This document shows, piece by piece, positions 7,842 through 16,230 of a DNA stretch of 55,300 bases (the first letter of the stretch is position 1; each line of letters opens with the position of its first letter). The translations under genes were made by a program, and so were the position numbers. Location: NCBI GenBank assembly GCA_012520095.1, contig JAAYOV010000009.1, forward strand, positions 1-55,300, given 5' to 3'. The notes under the pieces were generated by a model that saw only the letters and a program-made list of their open reading frames with translations, searched no databases and was not told the origin of the DNA. This stretch comes from Tissierellia bacterium (GTDB lineage Bacteria; Bacillota; Clostridia; Peptostreptococcales; Acidaminobacteraceae).

Positions 7842-9179
7842 TCACCGGTTTGCCGCTGTATCATCACGCGAGTACGCTTTCGAGCCAAACTTTGTATAAG
7901 GACCCATCCACGTCAGTTTGACCATTCCCGTCTCTCCGTTTCTCTGTTTGGCGATATGGATCTCAGAGACATTTTTCTCCAGAGAATCCTTATTATAATA
8001 GTCATCGCGATAGATGAACATGACAAGGTCGGCGTCTTGCTCAATGGCTCCGGATTCACGCAGATCCGAGAGCATGGGGCGCTTGTCCTTTCTCATTTCC
8101 GGACTCCTTGAGAGCTGAGAGATGGCAATGAGAGGACAGTTCATCTCCCTTGCGATCGCCTTTAAGCCTCTTGAAATCTGCGCAATCTCCACCTGGCGGT
8201 TTTCTCCGCCTCCTCCGTCCATCAGTTGGAGATAGTCGACAACGATCAAGTCAATCGGCCCTTCCTCCAAGCGATGGCGACGCAACTTCGACCTGAGTTC
8301 CATGAGAGTAATCCCGGCTGTATCGTCGATAAAGAGCTTTGCTTTGTCAAGCTGCTCAATCCCATGAGTAAAGCGAAGCTGATCTTCCCTTGTCAGATGA
8401 TAGGTCAGAAGATTCGTCAGGGGAATCATATACTCAGAGGCAATGATGCGAAGAAGCAGCTGCATCCTGCTCATCTCCAAGCTGAAAAAGCATACATTCT
8501 TCCCCTCATGGAAAGCAGCGTGCTGGGCGATGTTCATCCCAAGAGAAGACTTGCCCATGGAAGGGCGTGCGGCGATGAGGATCAGATCGCTCTTTTGAAG
8601 CCCGTTCGTCTTTGTGTCGATTTCAATAAACCCCGTTGGAATTCCCCGAAGCTTGTCGGGGTCTTTGCTGAATTCCTCTATCTGCGCATACAGTTCCGGC
8701 AACATGCTCCTGAGAGGCATCAGTTGCTGGCTTTCTCCCAGCTGAGAAATTTCAAACAGCTTTTTCTCCGTCTGTTCAAGGAGTTTTTGCCCTTCCGGAT
8801 TATCCAGAGCTTCTTTTGCGAGCTCTTTTCCCACATGAATGAGCTTGCGGCGAAGACTTTTCTCGCGCAAAATATCGACATATTCTTTTGCATGATATGT
8901 CAAGACACCTTCACTCGTCAGCGCGTTCAGATAGTCTCTTCCGCCCACTCCCTGGAGCTTTCCGTTGTCTTCGAGATAGCTGGCGAGCGTGATGATATCG
9001 AGATCTTCACGTTCTCGCGACAAATTCTGCAGCGCTTTAAAGATGACGCGATGCGTATCATAGTGGAAATCTTCCGAAGCAAGTCCGTTGATTCCTTCAG
9101 CCAGCGCCGATTTGTTCAGTATCATGGCTCCGAGCATGGAGCGCTCTACACTGATATCATGTGGAAGATCCTGCGGCAT
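7842..9179 (-). CDS. dnaB: replicative DNA helicase DnaB
   Basis: A 445-residue DnaB-family helicase (DnaC in Bacillus naming). The N-terminal domain starts with the family pattern ERSMLGAMIL. The RecA-like domain has a Walker A motif ARPSMGKSS near residue 206, a Walker B region LIVVDYLQL near residue 310, and the later motifs AISQLSR and LRESGAIEQDAD. It unwinds the parental strands at the fork as a hexamer, working with the loader genes at 2271-4129. The start is two bases after the L9 stop, with a GAGGAG site inside the end of rplI. The rplI-dnaB pairing is a conserved Gram-positive order. Confidence 0.97.
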   Translation of the reverse strand: MPQDLPHDISVERSMLGAMILNKSALAEGINGLASEDFHYDTHRVIFKALQNLSREREDLDIITLASYLEDNGKLQGVGGRDYLNALTSEGVLTYHAKEYVDILREKSLRRKLIHVGKELAKEALDNPEGQKLLEQTEKKLFEISQLGESQQLMPLRSMLPELYAQIEEFSKDPDKLRGIPTGFIEIDTKTNGLQKSDLILIAARPSMGKSSLGMNIAQHAAFHEGKNVCFFSLEMSRMQLLLRIIASEYMIPLTNLLTYHLTREDQLRFTHGIEQLDKAKLFIDDTAGITLMELRSKLRRHRLEEGPIDLIVVDYLQLMDGGGGENRQVEIAQISRGLKAIAREMNCPLIAISQLSRSPEMRKDKRPMLSDLRESGAIEQDADLVMFIYRDDYYNKDSLEKNVSEIHIAKQRNGETGMVKLTWMGPYTKFGSKAYSRDDTAANR

Positions 9180-9181
9180 AT

Positions 9182-9625
9182 CTACTCCTCGACGACGTCA
9201 ACTTTGATTCGGGCGCTCACCTCTGAATGGAGACGCAATTCCACCACATGCATGCCGACATCTTTGATGGGTGCCTGCATGAGGATGTCTTTTCTGTCGA
9301 CTTCATAGCCTGCATCCTTGAGTGCGCCGGCGATGTCCATATTGGTGACAGAGCCGAATATTCTTCCCTTTTCCCCTGCTTTTACCGCAAGAGTGAACGT
9401 CTCCTGCTCGATTTTTTCCTTCAATTCTTTTGATGCCTGCAGATGCATTGTATCGCGGATTGCACGAGATTTCTCTCTGTGCTTTGCCTCGCGAACAGCG
9501 CTCTCGGTGGCGATGGCGGCATAGCCTTTCGGTATGAGAAAGTTGCGGGCATAGCCGTCTTTTGCCTCGACGATGTCTCCTTTTCGCCCTATTCCTCTGA
9601 CATCTTGTAAAAGTATGACTTTCAT
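9182..9625 (-). CDS. rplI: 50S ribosomal protein L9
   Basis: The 147-residue product matches L9 in length and pattern: [20 protein letters not shown] and the [10 protein letters not shown] motif in the N-terminal RNA-binding domain, a long connecting helix, then the C-terminal domain from about residue 80. L9 binds 23S rRNA near the L1 stalk. The ATG follows directly after the TAG of gdpP (no gap), so translation is probably coupled. Confidence 0.97.
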   Translation of the reverse strand: MKVILLQDVRGIGRKGDIVEAKDGYARNFLIPKGYAAIATESAVREAKHREKSRAIRDTMHLQASKELKEKIEQETFTLAVKAGEKGRIFGSVTNMDIAGALKDAGYEVDRKDILMQAPIKDVGMHVVELRLHSEVSARIKVDVVEE

Positions 9626-11593
9626 CTACCCAATCCTTTCTTCGATCGCTCCGAGGAGTTTTTCTTTGGCCTCCTCCAAGCTGAGTCCTGTCAACTGAGC
9701 CCCGGCCGTTTCAAGATGGCCTCCGCCTCCAAGTTTTTCAAGAATTACCTGCACATTGACGACTCCTGTACTCCTAGCGGAGATAAAGATCGTCCCTTGA
9801 GGGTCAAATCCCATGACAAAGGCGGTGCTGATGCCTCGGATATCGATGAGTTCATCTGCGCTTTGACTGATGATCTTTTTAATATTTACTGAAGGCAAGT
9901 CCGTATAAGACAATGCGATCTCCGGCTGCACGAGAGTGGCGGTGCTGATGAGGGAGCTCTTGATGATCGTATCGTGCAGCTCATCTTGGAAGAACTCGCG
10001 AACTTGGCGCATATTGGCGCCGTGTCTTCGAAGATAGGCCGCCGCATCAAATGTGCGCACTCCGGTGTTGAAGATGAAACTCTTGGTGTCAAGCATGATG
10101 CCCGCCATGAGAGCATTGGCTTCCTGTACACTGAGAGTGACATCTTGCCCCAGATATTGAAGAAGCTCCGTCACCATCTCGCAGGCGCTGGAAGCATAGG
10201 GCTCCAAATAGAGAAGAGAGAGATTTTCGACGATCTCCGTCCCTCGTCTGTGATGGTCGATGACCACTCTCCTCGGCGTACGTTCAATCAGCTCGGGCGC
10301 CTCGGTGAAATTTGGTCTATGCGTGTCGGCAATAATGAGCAAATCTTCCGGAGTCATCTTATTCTTTGCCTCTTCCGGTCGAATAAAATGATAATCCGGA
10401 TTCGGTCCGAAGTCTTGATAGACCATGGAAATCGCATCGGTAGCCTCCTCCAGCACGATGGAGGCGGGAACCCCCAGCTCAATCGTGGCTCGATACAGGC
10501 CGATGCAGGCTCCAAAGGCGTCCATGTCGGGATAACTGTGTCCCATTATATATACATGCGGACTTTCATTGATCAAAGTAACCAATGCCTGGGCAACGGT
10601 CCGACTTTTTACGCGACTTTTGCGCTCGACATTTTTACTTCGCCCCCCGTAAAACTCGAAATTGCCACCCTGCTTGATGACGGCCTGATCACCCCCACGG
10701 CCAAGGGCAAGCTCCAGAGCGTTTTTGCTCGCCTCATCTCTTTGTGAAAGCGTGTCGCCGTCAACGGAAAGCCCGATGCTCAGGGTAAGAGCCATACGGG
10801 TTCCGGTGTTGATCTTTCGAACCTCATCGAGGATGACGAACCGGCGCATCTCAATGTTTTCCATATGATGTTTTTCTATGAGCAGGATGAACTCATCGTC
10901 ATCGACGCGATGAATAATGGCGGAGTTTCTGATCGCCCATTTCTGTATCAATGCATAGATCTCGCTGATGAGAAAAGGCCTTCTTGCATCGTCGATTTCT
11001 GTGATGACTTCATCAAAATTGTCGACCTGAATATAGGCGAACAAGAGTTTTTCATCATCATACGCCTTTTGCAAGCGGACGTTTTCCGTATCATCGAGCC
11101 AATAAAATGTATAGATCTCTCCATTCGGAGAATCGCTTGCCGTATAAAAGACTTTGTAAAACGTATCGCGGATGCGCTGTTTAAAGAATATATCTTCCTT
11201 GTCTCTCATCTCTTCCCAATTCCACCCCGGAAAGATCGACCGCAGATTCATCCCTACCAGTTGCTCCTCACGATTTAATCGATCGCGCATCTTCGAGTTG
11301 TACCAGAGAATAATCCCCTTGTCATCAGCCACTAAGAGGGGCAGCGGCATCGCCAGATAATTTCCGCCTTGGGAAATAGCCACCGTTTCTCGCATCCGCT
11401 CCAGATACCCGTCTACCCATGCGCGCGAACGAAGGGTTTTATAAATCGTATAGACAATGAGGACAAAGAAAATCGCCAATCCTACATAGGCCCACTCGGG
11501 ACGCAGCAAAAACAGCGCCACAATCAGCGCCGCAATGACGGCCAGATAATAATACACATTGATGTGAGATTCCGTCAGAATTTTTTTCTGCAT
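9626..11593 (-). CDS. gdpP: cyclic-di-AMP phosphodiesterase GdpP
   Basis: The 655-residue protein has the complete GdpP/YybT plan: two N-terminal membrane helices (about residues 10-55), a PAS-like domain (about 80-170), a degenerate GGDEF domain (about 180-310, with GRGGDQ in place of an active GGDEF) and a DHH-DHHA1 phosphodiesterase. Catalytic motifs are MGHSYPDMDAFG (about 348-359), ADTHRP, VIDHHRRG (about 446) and GGGGHLETAG (about 625). It breaks down c-di-AMP and so affects cell-wall and osmotic homeostasis. The ATG used here has a ribosome site only two bases away. An in-frame CTG at 11611 has a perfect AGGAGG five bases upstream and would add six residues, so the true start may be that codon. 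Confidence 0.95.
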   Translation of the reverse strand: MQKKILTESHINVYYYLAVIAALIVALFLLRPEWAYVGLAIFFVLIVYTIYKTLRSRAWVDGYLERMRETVAISQGGNYLAMPLPLLVADDKGIILWYNSKMRDRLNREEQLVGMNLRSIFPGWNWEEMRDKEDIFFKQRIRDTFYKVFYTASDSPNGEIYTFYWLDDTENVRLQKAYDDEKLLFAYIQVDNFDEVITEIDDARRPFLISEIYALIQKWAIRNSAIIHRVDDDEFILLIEKHHMENIEMRRFVILDEVRKINTGTRMALTLSIGLSVDGDTLSQRDEASKNALELALGRGGDQAVIKQGGNFEFYGGRSKNVERKSRVKSRTVAQALVTLINESPHVYIMGHSYPDMDAFGACIGLYRATIELGVPASIVLEEATDAISMVYQDFGPNPDYHFIRPEEAKNKMTPEDLLIIADTHRPNFTEAPELIERTPRRVVIDHHRRGTEIVENLSLLYLEPYASSACEMVTELLQYLGQDVTLSVQEANALMAGIMLDTKSFIFNTGVRTFDAAAYLRRHGANMRQVREFFQDELHDTIIKSSLISTATLVQPEIALSYTDLPSVNIKKIISQSADELIDIRGISTAFVMGFDPQGTIFISARSTGVVNVQVILEKLGGGGHLETAGAQLTGLSLEEAKEKLLGAIEERIG

Positions 11594-11612
11594 ATCCTTC
11601 TGCTTGTCCAGT

Positions 11613-12506
11613 TTATCCTCCTATCCTGCGCATATGCGTCATATTTTCAATAAAGCCCAGAAAGCCAAGGCTGAGCTGTCCCATGGGGATGAGAAACAAC
11701 AAAGGCGCCAGCGCATAGAAAATGCGATTGGACTTGCCTCTCTTTGCTCTCCACCAGGCAAGAAAACTGATCCCCTGAAGAAAGAACAGAAAAAGCAGGA
11801 TGAAGATCAACACCACCGCCATCTGCCCAAAGTTTCCTCCCATCAGATTCGTTAAAAGATAGAGGAGCAGAAACAGCGTTGCGACCGGAATCATGGTCAG
11901 CTCCGTCAATCTATAGTTGAGAAAACTCGGCACAAGGACGGGAATTCCGCGAGAAGCGGCAAGTCGAGCCCCAAAGTAGAGAGCCCACAGCGCCATTAAG
12001 CCTCCTACAAAAAACATCCCGCTAAGGCTCAGGGCAGACATCTGCTCAAACAAGTCTGAGACATTGATGCCCATTGACGATAATTCCGCACCAAAACTCT
12101 GTATCAAGTTTATCTTTATGGCCGCATATACGTCCAGGCCGAGCAGATCTCTTGCGATCATCATATATGCCGTGTACAGGGCACTCATATACGTCCCCAT
12201 CGCCACAACGACCACCTCGATGCGCTTCGCCTTATAACTCAAAACATAGACGACCAAACCGAATATGCCGCCTGACAGCGTGTAAAGAGCTGCATGAAGG
12301 GGATCCAAAAGGAGCACGAGAGCCGCTCCAGAGAGGAGGGTAGAGGCGATTGTGACCCTTCTCGGAAAAGAAAAGGCGAGAAAACACGCATAGAGAGGGG
12401 GCAGCATAAGGAAAACCGTCATCTGCAGATTCATGGCAAGCACGATGCTTAAAGTCATCAGAAAAGCGCCGACAATCATCGCCAGCACATGTGTGTGGCG
12501 CGCCAT
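11613..12506 (-). CDS. YybS family (DUF2232) membrane protein
   Basis: A 297-residue membrane protein with about eight hydrophobic segments and a short polar tail. Its place directly before gdpP-rplI-dnaB matches the conserved yybS position in Bacillota. The role of YybS is not established. I chose the ATG at 12506, whose A is shared with the stop codon of the upstream gene (TAATG), rather than the longer frame from 12557, which would add 17 charged residues inside the upstream gene. The TAA stop lies inside the ribosome-site region of gdpP, showing tight coupling. Confidence 0.85.
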   Translation of the reverse strand: MARHTHVLAMIVGAFLMTLSIVLAMNLQMTVFLMLPPLYACFLAFSFPRRVTIASTLLSGAALVLLLDPLHAALYTLSGGIFGLVVYVLSYKAKRIEVVVVAMGTYMSALYTAYMMIARDLLGLDVYAAIKINLIQSFGAELSSMGINVSDLFEQMSALSLSGMFFVGGLMALWALYFGARLAASRGIPVLVPSFLNYRLTELTMIPVATLFLLLYLLTNLMGGNFGQMAVVLIFILLFLFFLQGISFLAWWRAKRGKSNRIFYALAPLLFLIPMGQLSLGFLGFIENMTHMRRIGG

Positions 12507-13969
12507 TACTTCACTCTGTCCGCATGCCCTGTCAGCATATCGTTCTTCACTTTCCACAGAGGCAATGATAGGTCCACAAAGTACTTATGCGGATGGACGA
12601 TTCGCTTGACGCCGTCCCATAGGCGCGCTTCCTCTTCCTCTCGATAGGCGCGGATCTCTTCAATGGTCTTCTTAGGATAGACACGCTTGCCTCCTTTGAA
12701 AATAGGCACTAAGAGGGGCTTGGCTTCAAATTCCTCGATGACGGTTTTCTTCCATGTATAGACAGGGTCAAAGAGCTCGTACGGCTGAGAGGTATCGATC
12801 TTCTCTCCATGGATCGTCATCAAATCCGCCAATGCCTTTCCGGTTTTTTTGTCGTATAGGCGATAGAGGTCTTTAAAGTGGGGATTGGTTATCTTCTCTA
12901 CATTTTCACTGATCTTAATCTTCGGCTCGATCGTGCCGTCTTCATGCTCTACGGCCACCAGTTTGTAGACGCCGCCGAATACGGCATCGCTACTGGCGGT
13001 GATCAGTTTTTCTCCTATGCCGAAGATGTCAATCTCTGCATCTTGGTCTCGAAGAGCTTTGATCGTCTCCTCTTCAATGGCATTGGACGCCATGATCTTC
13101 ACATCTTCATACCCGGCTTCGTCCAACATGACTCTTGCTTTTTTGGACAGATAGGCGAGGTCTCCCGAATCCAGCCGAATCGACAGCGGACGATGTCCCG
13201 ACGGAACCACCACCTCATCAAAGACGCGAATGGCATTGGGAATTCCGCTTTGAAGCGTATTATAGGTATCGACAAGCAAAGCCGTGGATGCAGGATACGA
13301 CGTGGCATATGCCTTAAACGCCTCGTATTCATCGTCAAAGAGCTGAATCCAGCTGTGCGCCATCGTGCCGAACACCGGCACGCCGAAATCACGGCCCGCC
13401 ATGAGATTGCTCGTTCCGGCGCATCCTCCTATATAAGCGGCGCGAGCTCCCAGGTAAGCGGCGTCGGCTCCCTGAGCTCTCCTCGCGCCAAATTCCACGA
13501 TCGGAATATCCTGTGCGGCGCGCACAAGGCGATTGCTCTTTGTGGCGATCAGACTCTGATGATTGATGAGCACCAGCAATGTCGTCTCAATGAGCTGCGC
13601 TTCAATGACATTGGCACGAACGGTAACCAGCGGCTCGCGGGGAAATACAGGCGTTCCTTCTTCGACGGCCCAGATATCACCTTTAAATTGGAAGTTTCGG
13701 ACATAGTCTAAAAACTTCTCATCGTGGATTCCGACACTGCGAAGGTAGTCTATATCGCTCTCTTCAAATTTCATGTTTTCAATAAATTCAATCAGTTGTT
13801 CCAATCCGGCGGCGATCGCCATTGCGCCCCCGTCCGGCGTTCTCCTGAAGAACATATCAAAATAAACGATTTGATCTGCCATTCCGGATTGAAAATAGCC
13901 CATGGACATCGTCATCTCATACAAATCCATCAGCATCGTCATATCTCGAACGGCATTGTTGTTTTTCAT
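12506..13969 (-). CDS. pncB: nicotinate phosphoribosyltransferase
   Basis: This 487-residue enzyme joins nicotinate to PRPP to give nicotinate mononucleotide in the NAD salvage route. Family features include LMDLYEMTMSMGYF near the N terminus, FEFGAR-type motif EFGARRAQG followed by GGCAGTSN (about residues 155-185), and SIRLDSGDLAYLS (about 265). I chose ATG 13969 because of the AGGAGGG site six bases upstream; a longer frame from 14098 adds non-family sequence. Promoter bases lie at 13997-14005. The gene sits between the conserved rpsR and yybS positions, so it is an insertion relative to the usual order. Confidence 0.93.
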   Translation of the reverse strand: MKNNNAVRDMTMLMDLYEMTMSMGYFQSGMADQIVYFDMFFRRTPDGGAMAIAAGLEQLIEFIENMKFEESDIDYLRSVGIHDEKFLDYVRNFQFKGDIWAVEEGTPVFPREPLVTVRANVIEAQLIETTLLVLINHQSLIATKSNRLVRAAQDIPIVEFGARRAQGADAAYLGARAAYIGGCAGTSNLMAGRDFGVPVFGTMAHSWIQLFDDEYEAFKAYATSYPASTALLVDTYNTLQSGIPNAIRVFDEVVVPSGHRPLSIRLDSGDLAYLSKKARVMLDEAGYEDVKIMASNAIEEETIKALRDQDAEIDIFGIGEKLITASSDAVFGGVYKLVAVEHEDGTIEPKIKISENVEKITNPHFKDLYRLYDKKTGKALADLMTIHGEKIDTSQPYELFDPVYTWKKTVIEEFEAKPLLVPIFKGGKRVYPKKTIEEIRAYREEEEARLWDGVKRIVHPHKYFVDLSLPLWKVKNDMLTGHADRVK

Positions 13970-13996
13970 CTGTTCCCTCCTGCGGGTGATAAAGTT

Positions 13997-14005
13997 ATTA
14001 TACCA
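13997..14005 (-). promoter_or_regulatory. extended -10 promoter of pncB
   Basis: The minus strand reads TGGTATAAT, a perfect -10 hexamer with the TG extension, 28 bases before the pncB start codon. The -35 region is weak. It makes pncB-yybS-gdpP-rplI-dnaB a transcription unit separate from the genes upstream. Confidence 0.6.
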
Positions 14006-14110
14006 CAGGCAATATCTGAAACTTCGCCAAATCAACCGATAATCAATGCCAAGTCCGTGCTTCCGGCAGCCAATGACGCATTTATCCCTGTAATGCACAC
14101 AAACCTCAGG

Positions 14111-14145
14111 AAAAGAAGCCCACCTCTAAGAGGTGAGCTTCTTGT
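14111..14145 (-). terminator. intrinsic terminator overlapping the end of the DUF3021 gene
   Basis: Inverted arms AGAAGCCCACCTCT (14114-14127) and AGGTGAGCTTCT (14131-14142) form a stem of about 12 bp around a three-base loop. On the minus strand a short T run (TTCTTTTCC) follows. The stop codon of the DUF3021 gene lies inside the hairpin. Confidence 0.75.
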
Positions 14146-14575
14146 TGATTTCCTTGATTTTCGTTCTCCAGACTATGTACTGAATACCCCATACGACGAC
14201 GAAAAGGAGAAGAAAGATGAGAAAGTACTTGATAAAGCCCTGCAGAGAATGTTCCATCCAGTGAGTGAGATAGGCGATCGGCATCATGACAAAACAGGCG
14301 AGAAGAAAGTAAATTCCGGTCTGTTTTGCAATGCTCCAGCGCTCCATCTCCCATATGAGAGAGATCATGGCAAATGCGGATCCGAGTATCCCCGAAAAAA
14401 GAGTCTGCCATATCACCGCATTTAATTCACTTCCCGCCACATCGATTAAGGCAGGTACTACCGCCAAATATTTTCCCTTTGCAAAAAACAAAGAGATGCA
14501 TATTGTAATCAACTGGCTAATCATCACGCCTATCGGGAATCCAATTCCCCCTCGAATCAGGCATTGTTTTTTCAT
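14126..14575 (-). CDS. DUF3021 family membrane protein
   Basis: A 149-residue protein with four hydrophobic segments (about residues 9-28, 48-70, 80-103 and 110-133) and a Lys-rich end. DUF3021 proteins are commonly encoded right after a LytTR DNA-binding protein, as here (8 bases apart), and in studied pairs the membrane protein controls the regulator. The ATG follows an AGGAGG site. A terminator overlaps its stop codon, so the pair is a closed two-gene unit inserted between rpsR and pncB. Confidence 0.8.
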   Translation of the reverse strand: MKKQCLIRGGIGFPIGVMISQLITICISLFFAKGKYLAVVPALIDVAGSELNAVIWQTLFSGILGSAFAMISLIWEMERWSIAKQTGIYFLLACFVMMPIAYLTHWMEHSLQGFIKYFLIFLLLFVVVWGIQYIVWRTKIKEINKKLTS

Positions 14576-14583
14576 TTTTCCTC

Positions 14584-15024
14584 CTATATCCCCAGAATCT
14601 TCTTAATTTTTCCGACATATCTGCGAGAGACCCAAGCAGAAGATCCGTCGGAGAGCTCTACATGAATCGTCCCTGTGTACCCGAAGTCGAAATGTCGTGT
14701 CTTTCTGATATTGATGATCTCCGAATGGGAGATGCGGACAAAATCATTTCTGTCAAGCCGCTCTTCGGCTTCATAGAGTCGGAGCCGCAACGTATACTTC
14801 CCGTCTTCGGTCTGTGCGTATACTTTCCCGGTGTCTGCATAGACGCGAATGATCTTGTCTTGATCAAGAACGGTCAGTTTCTCGTGTAAAAAACCGGTAA
14901 TCATATGCATCGACTGCTCGGAGAGTTTGTCGATGAGAAGTTGGATTTCCTCGCTCATCCGAGCCGTATATATCACGATTTTATTTTCCTTGCGGCCTGG
15001 ATCGATCTTTACTTCGATTTCCAA
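14584..15024 (-). CDS. LytTR-domain DNA-binding regulator
   Basis: A 146-residue protein with no receiver domain. The C-terminal two thirds match the LytTR fold, with FVRISHSEIINIRKTRHF (about 95-112) and the end VSRRYVGKIKKILG. The N-terminal 45 residues are a helical extension. The start codon is TTG at 15024-15022, six bases after an AGGAGG site; no better ATG is present. Stand-alone LytTR proteins paired with a DUF3021 membrane protein are known as membrane-inhibited regulators that often activate their own operon. The targets here are unknown. Confidence 0.87.
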   Translation of the reverse strand: MEIEVKIDPGRKENKIVIYTARMSEEIQLLIDKLSEQSMHMITGFLHEKLTVLDQDKIIRVYADTGKVYAQTEDGKYTLRLRLYEAEERLDRNDFVRISHSEIINIRKTRHFDFGYTGTIHVELSDGSSAWVSRRYVGKIKKILGI

Positions 15025-15128
15025 TATTCTCCTCCTTTCACAGCCATAATAATAAAAGCAAGCTTCGCCATTCCACTGTTTTTACATAAACGGCGAATAT
15101 TCACACATAAACGGTCATTTCTGCAAAC

Positions 15129-15162
15129 AAAAACTCCCTTCGATCATTCGAAAGGGAGTTTG
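15129..15162 (-). terminator. terminator of the rpsF-ssb-rpsR operon
   Basis: Arms AAACTCCCTT (15131-15140) and AAAGGGAGTT (15151-15160) form a stem extended by CG pairs around a short loop. On the minus strand it is followed by TTTTTGTTT. It lies 10 bases after the rpsR stop. Confidence 0.85.
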
Positions 15163-15168
15163 TGATGC

Positions 15169-15390
15169 TTATCTGGAAACATAGGGCATCAGGGCAACCG
15201 CTCGAGCGCGTTTAACCGCTGCGGTAATCTTTCTCTGATGCTTGGCGCACGCTCCACTCACTCTGCGCGGAAGTATTTTTCCACGCTCGGATACGTAGCG
15301 GTTGAGGGTGCGTACATCTTTATAGTCGATCTCATCTATGTGATTTGTACAGAAATAGCATACTTTTCTTCTTCTTGGTCTAAAACCCAT
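15169..15390 (-). CDS. rpsR: 30S ribosomal protein S18, zinc-binding form
   Basis: The 73-residue protein matches S18, with the conserved segments [20 protein letters not shown] and [16 protein letters not shown]. Cys 11, Cys 14, Cys 48 and His 51 form a CxxC...CxxH set, so this is the zinc-binding (C+) version. S18 pairs with S6 on the platform of the small subunit, which fits the operon with rpsF. The ATG follows TAGGAGG at good spacing. Confidence 0.97.
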   Translation of the reverse strand: MGFRPRRRKVCYFCTNHIDEIDYKDVRTLNRYVSERGKILPRRVSGACAKHQRKITAAVKRARAVALMPYVSR

Positions 15391-15402
15391 GGTCGATTCC
15401 TC

Positions 15403-15813
15403 CTAAAACGGAATGTCTTCGTCGTCCACTCCCGGAAAATCCATCTCCCGCTCATCTATCGGCGCGGAGGGAGAATAGGAACTGTCTACATCTCTTTGGC
15501 CTGATGGCGATCCCAGGAATTCCACATAATTGGCGACGATATCTGTTGAATATCGGGTGTTGCCGTCGCGATCCTGATACTGCTCAATCTGAATGGAGCC
15601 TTCCACGGCACATTGGGAACCGGTTTTTAGGTACTTCGCAACGTTTTCTGCCTGTTTTCCCCAGACAACAACGCGAAAGAAGTCCGCTTTTCTCTCTTTT
15701 GAGAAAGGCCGGTTGACGGCAAGTCGAAAATTAGTGACGGCTCGTCCTGTGCTGGCAGCATATCTCAGCTCCGGATCGGCCGCTAAACGCCCAATGAGTA
15801 TGACGTGATTCAC
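15403..15813 (-). CDS. ssb: single-stranded DNA-binding protein
   Basis: A 136-residue SSB with an OB fold beginning NHVILIGRLAADPELRY and containing FFRVVVWGKQAENVAKYL, then a flexible linker and the acidic tip DDEDIPF used to dock partner proteins. The start is GTG at 15813, eight bases after the rpsF stop, with a GGGGGAG site close by. It protects single strands in replication and repair. Confidence 0.96.
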   Translation of the reverse strand: MNHVILIGRLAADPELRYAASTGRAVTNFRLAVNRPFSKERKADFFRVVVWGKQAENVAKYLKTGSQCAVEGSIQIEQYQDRDGNTRYSTDIVANYVEFLGSPSGQRDVDSSYSPSAPIDEREMDFPGVDDEDIPF

Positions 15814-15821
15814 AGCTCCCC

Positions 15822-16106
15822 CTATTTATCTTTGCGAATGACGTTGTATCGCAGAACCTGATCGGAAATCTTGTAATTTCTTTCCAATTCCACCGGCAAG
15901 TCATGGCTGGCTTCAAAGTTCAGCAAATAGTAATAACCATCGCTGATTTTTTGAATGTCATATGCCAGCTTCTTGATTCCCCAGTCCTCTACAGATGTGA
16001 TCGTGCCGTAGCGCTCGATGACACCCTTGAATCTCTCAAGAAGTTCTTCGCGCGCGGCATCTTCCATATCCGGACGGAAAACGACTATGCTCTCATACTT
16101 ATTCAT
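15822..16106 (-). CDS. rpsF: 30S ribosomal protein S6
   Basis: The 94-residue product has the S6 pattern: MNKYESIVVFRPD at the start, EDWGIKKLAYDIQK in the middle and YYLLNFEA, ending without a long acidic tail. It forms the S6-S18 pair on 16S rRNA. It is the first gene of rpsF-ssb-rpsR, with a promoter about 75 bases upstream and a leader of about 60 bases that could hold the S6:S18 autoregulatory RNA. Confidence 0.96.
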   Translation of the reverse strand: MNKYESIVVFRPDMEDAAREELLERFKGVIERYGTITSVEDWGIKKLAYDIQKISDGYYYLLNFEASHDLPVELERNYKISDQVLRYNVIRKDK

Positions 16107-16176
16107 ATGTCCTCCCTTTGGTCTTCTGGCCCCCGTCTACTGCGGGAGCAGAGAGTCGTGTAATTGCTGCCCGACT

Positions 16177-16204
16177 ATTGTATCATACTAATCCTCTGAG
16201 GCAA
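16177..16204 (-). promoter_or_regulatory. promoter of rpsF-ssb-rpsR
   Basis: On the minus strand TTGCCT (16204-16199), a 16-base spacer and TACAAT (16182-16177) make a good sigma-70-type promoter. The predicted transcript start near 16170 leaves a leader of about 60 bases before rpsF. Confidence 0.6.
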
Positions 16205-16230
16205 GCAGAAAAATCAGCCATTGCGATATT

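Noticed and set aside
8226-9308. Long open frame on the plus strand across dnaB
   Set aside because: It is antisense to a clearly real helicase gene, has no family features and no ribosome site. It is a shadow of the codon pattern.
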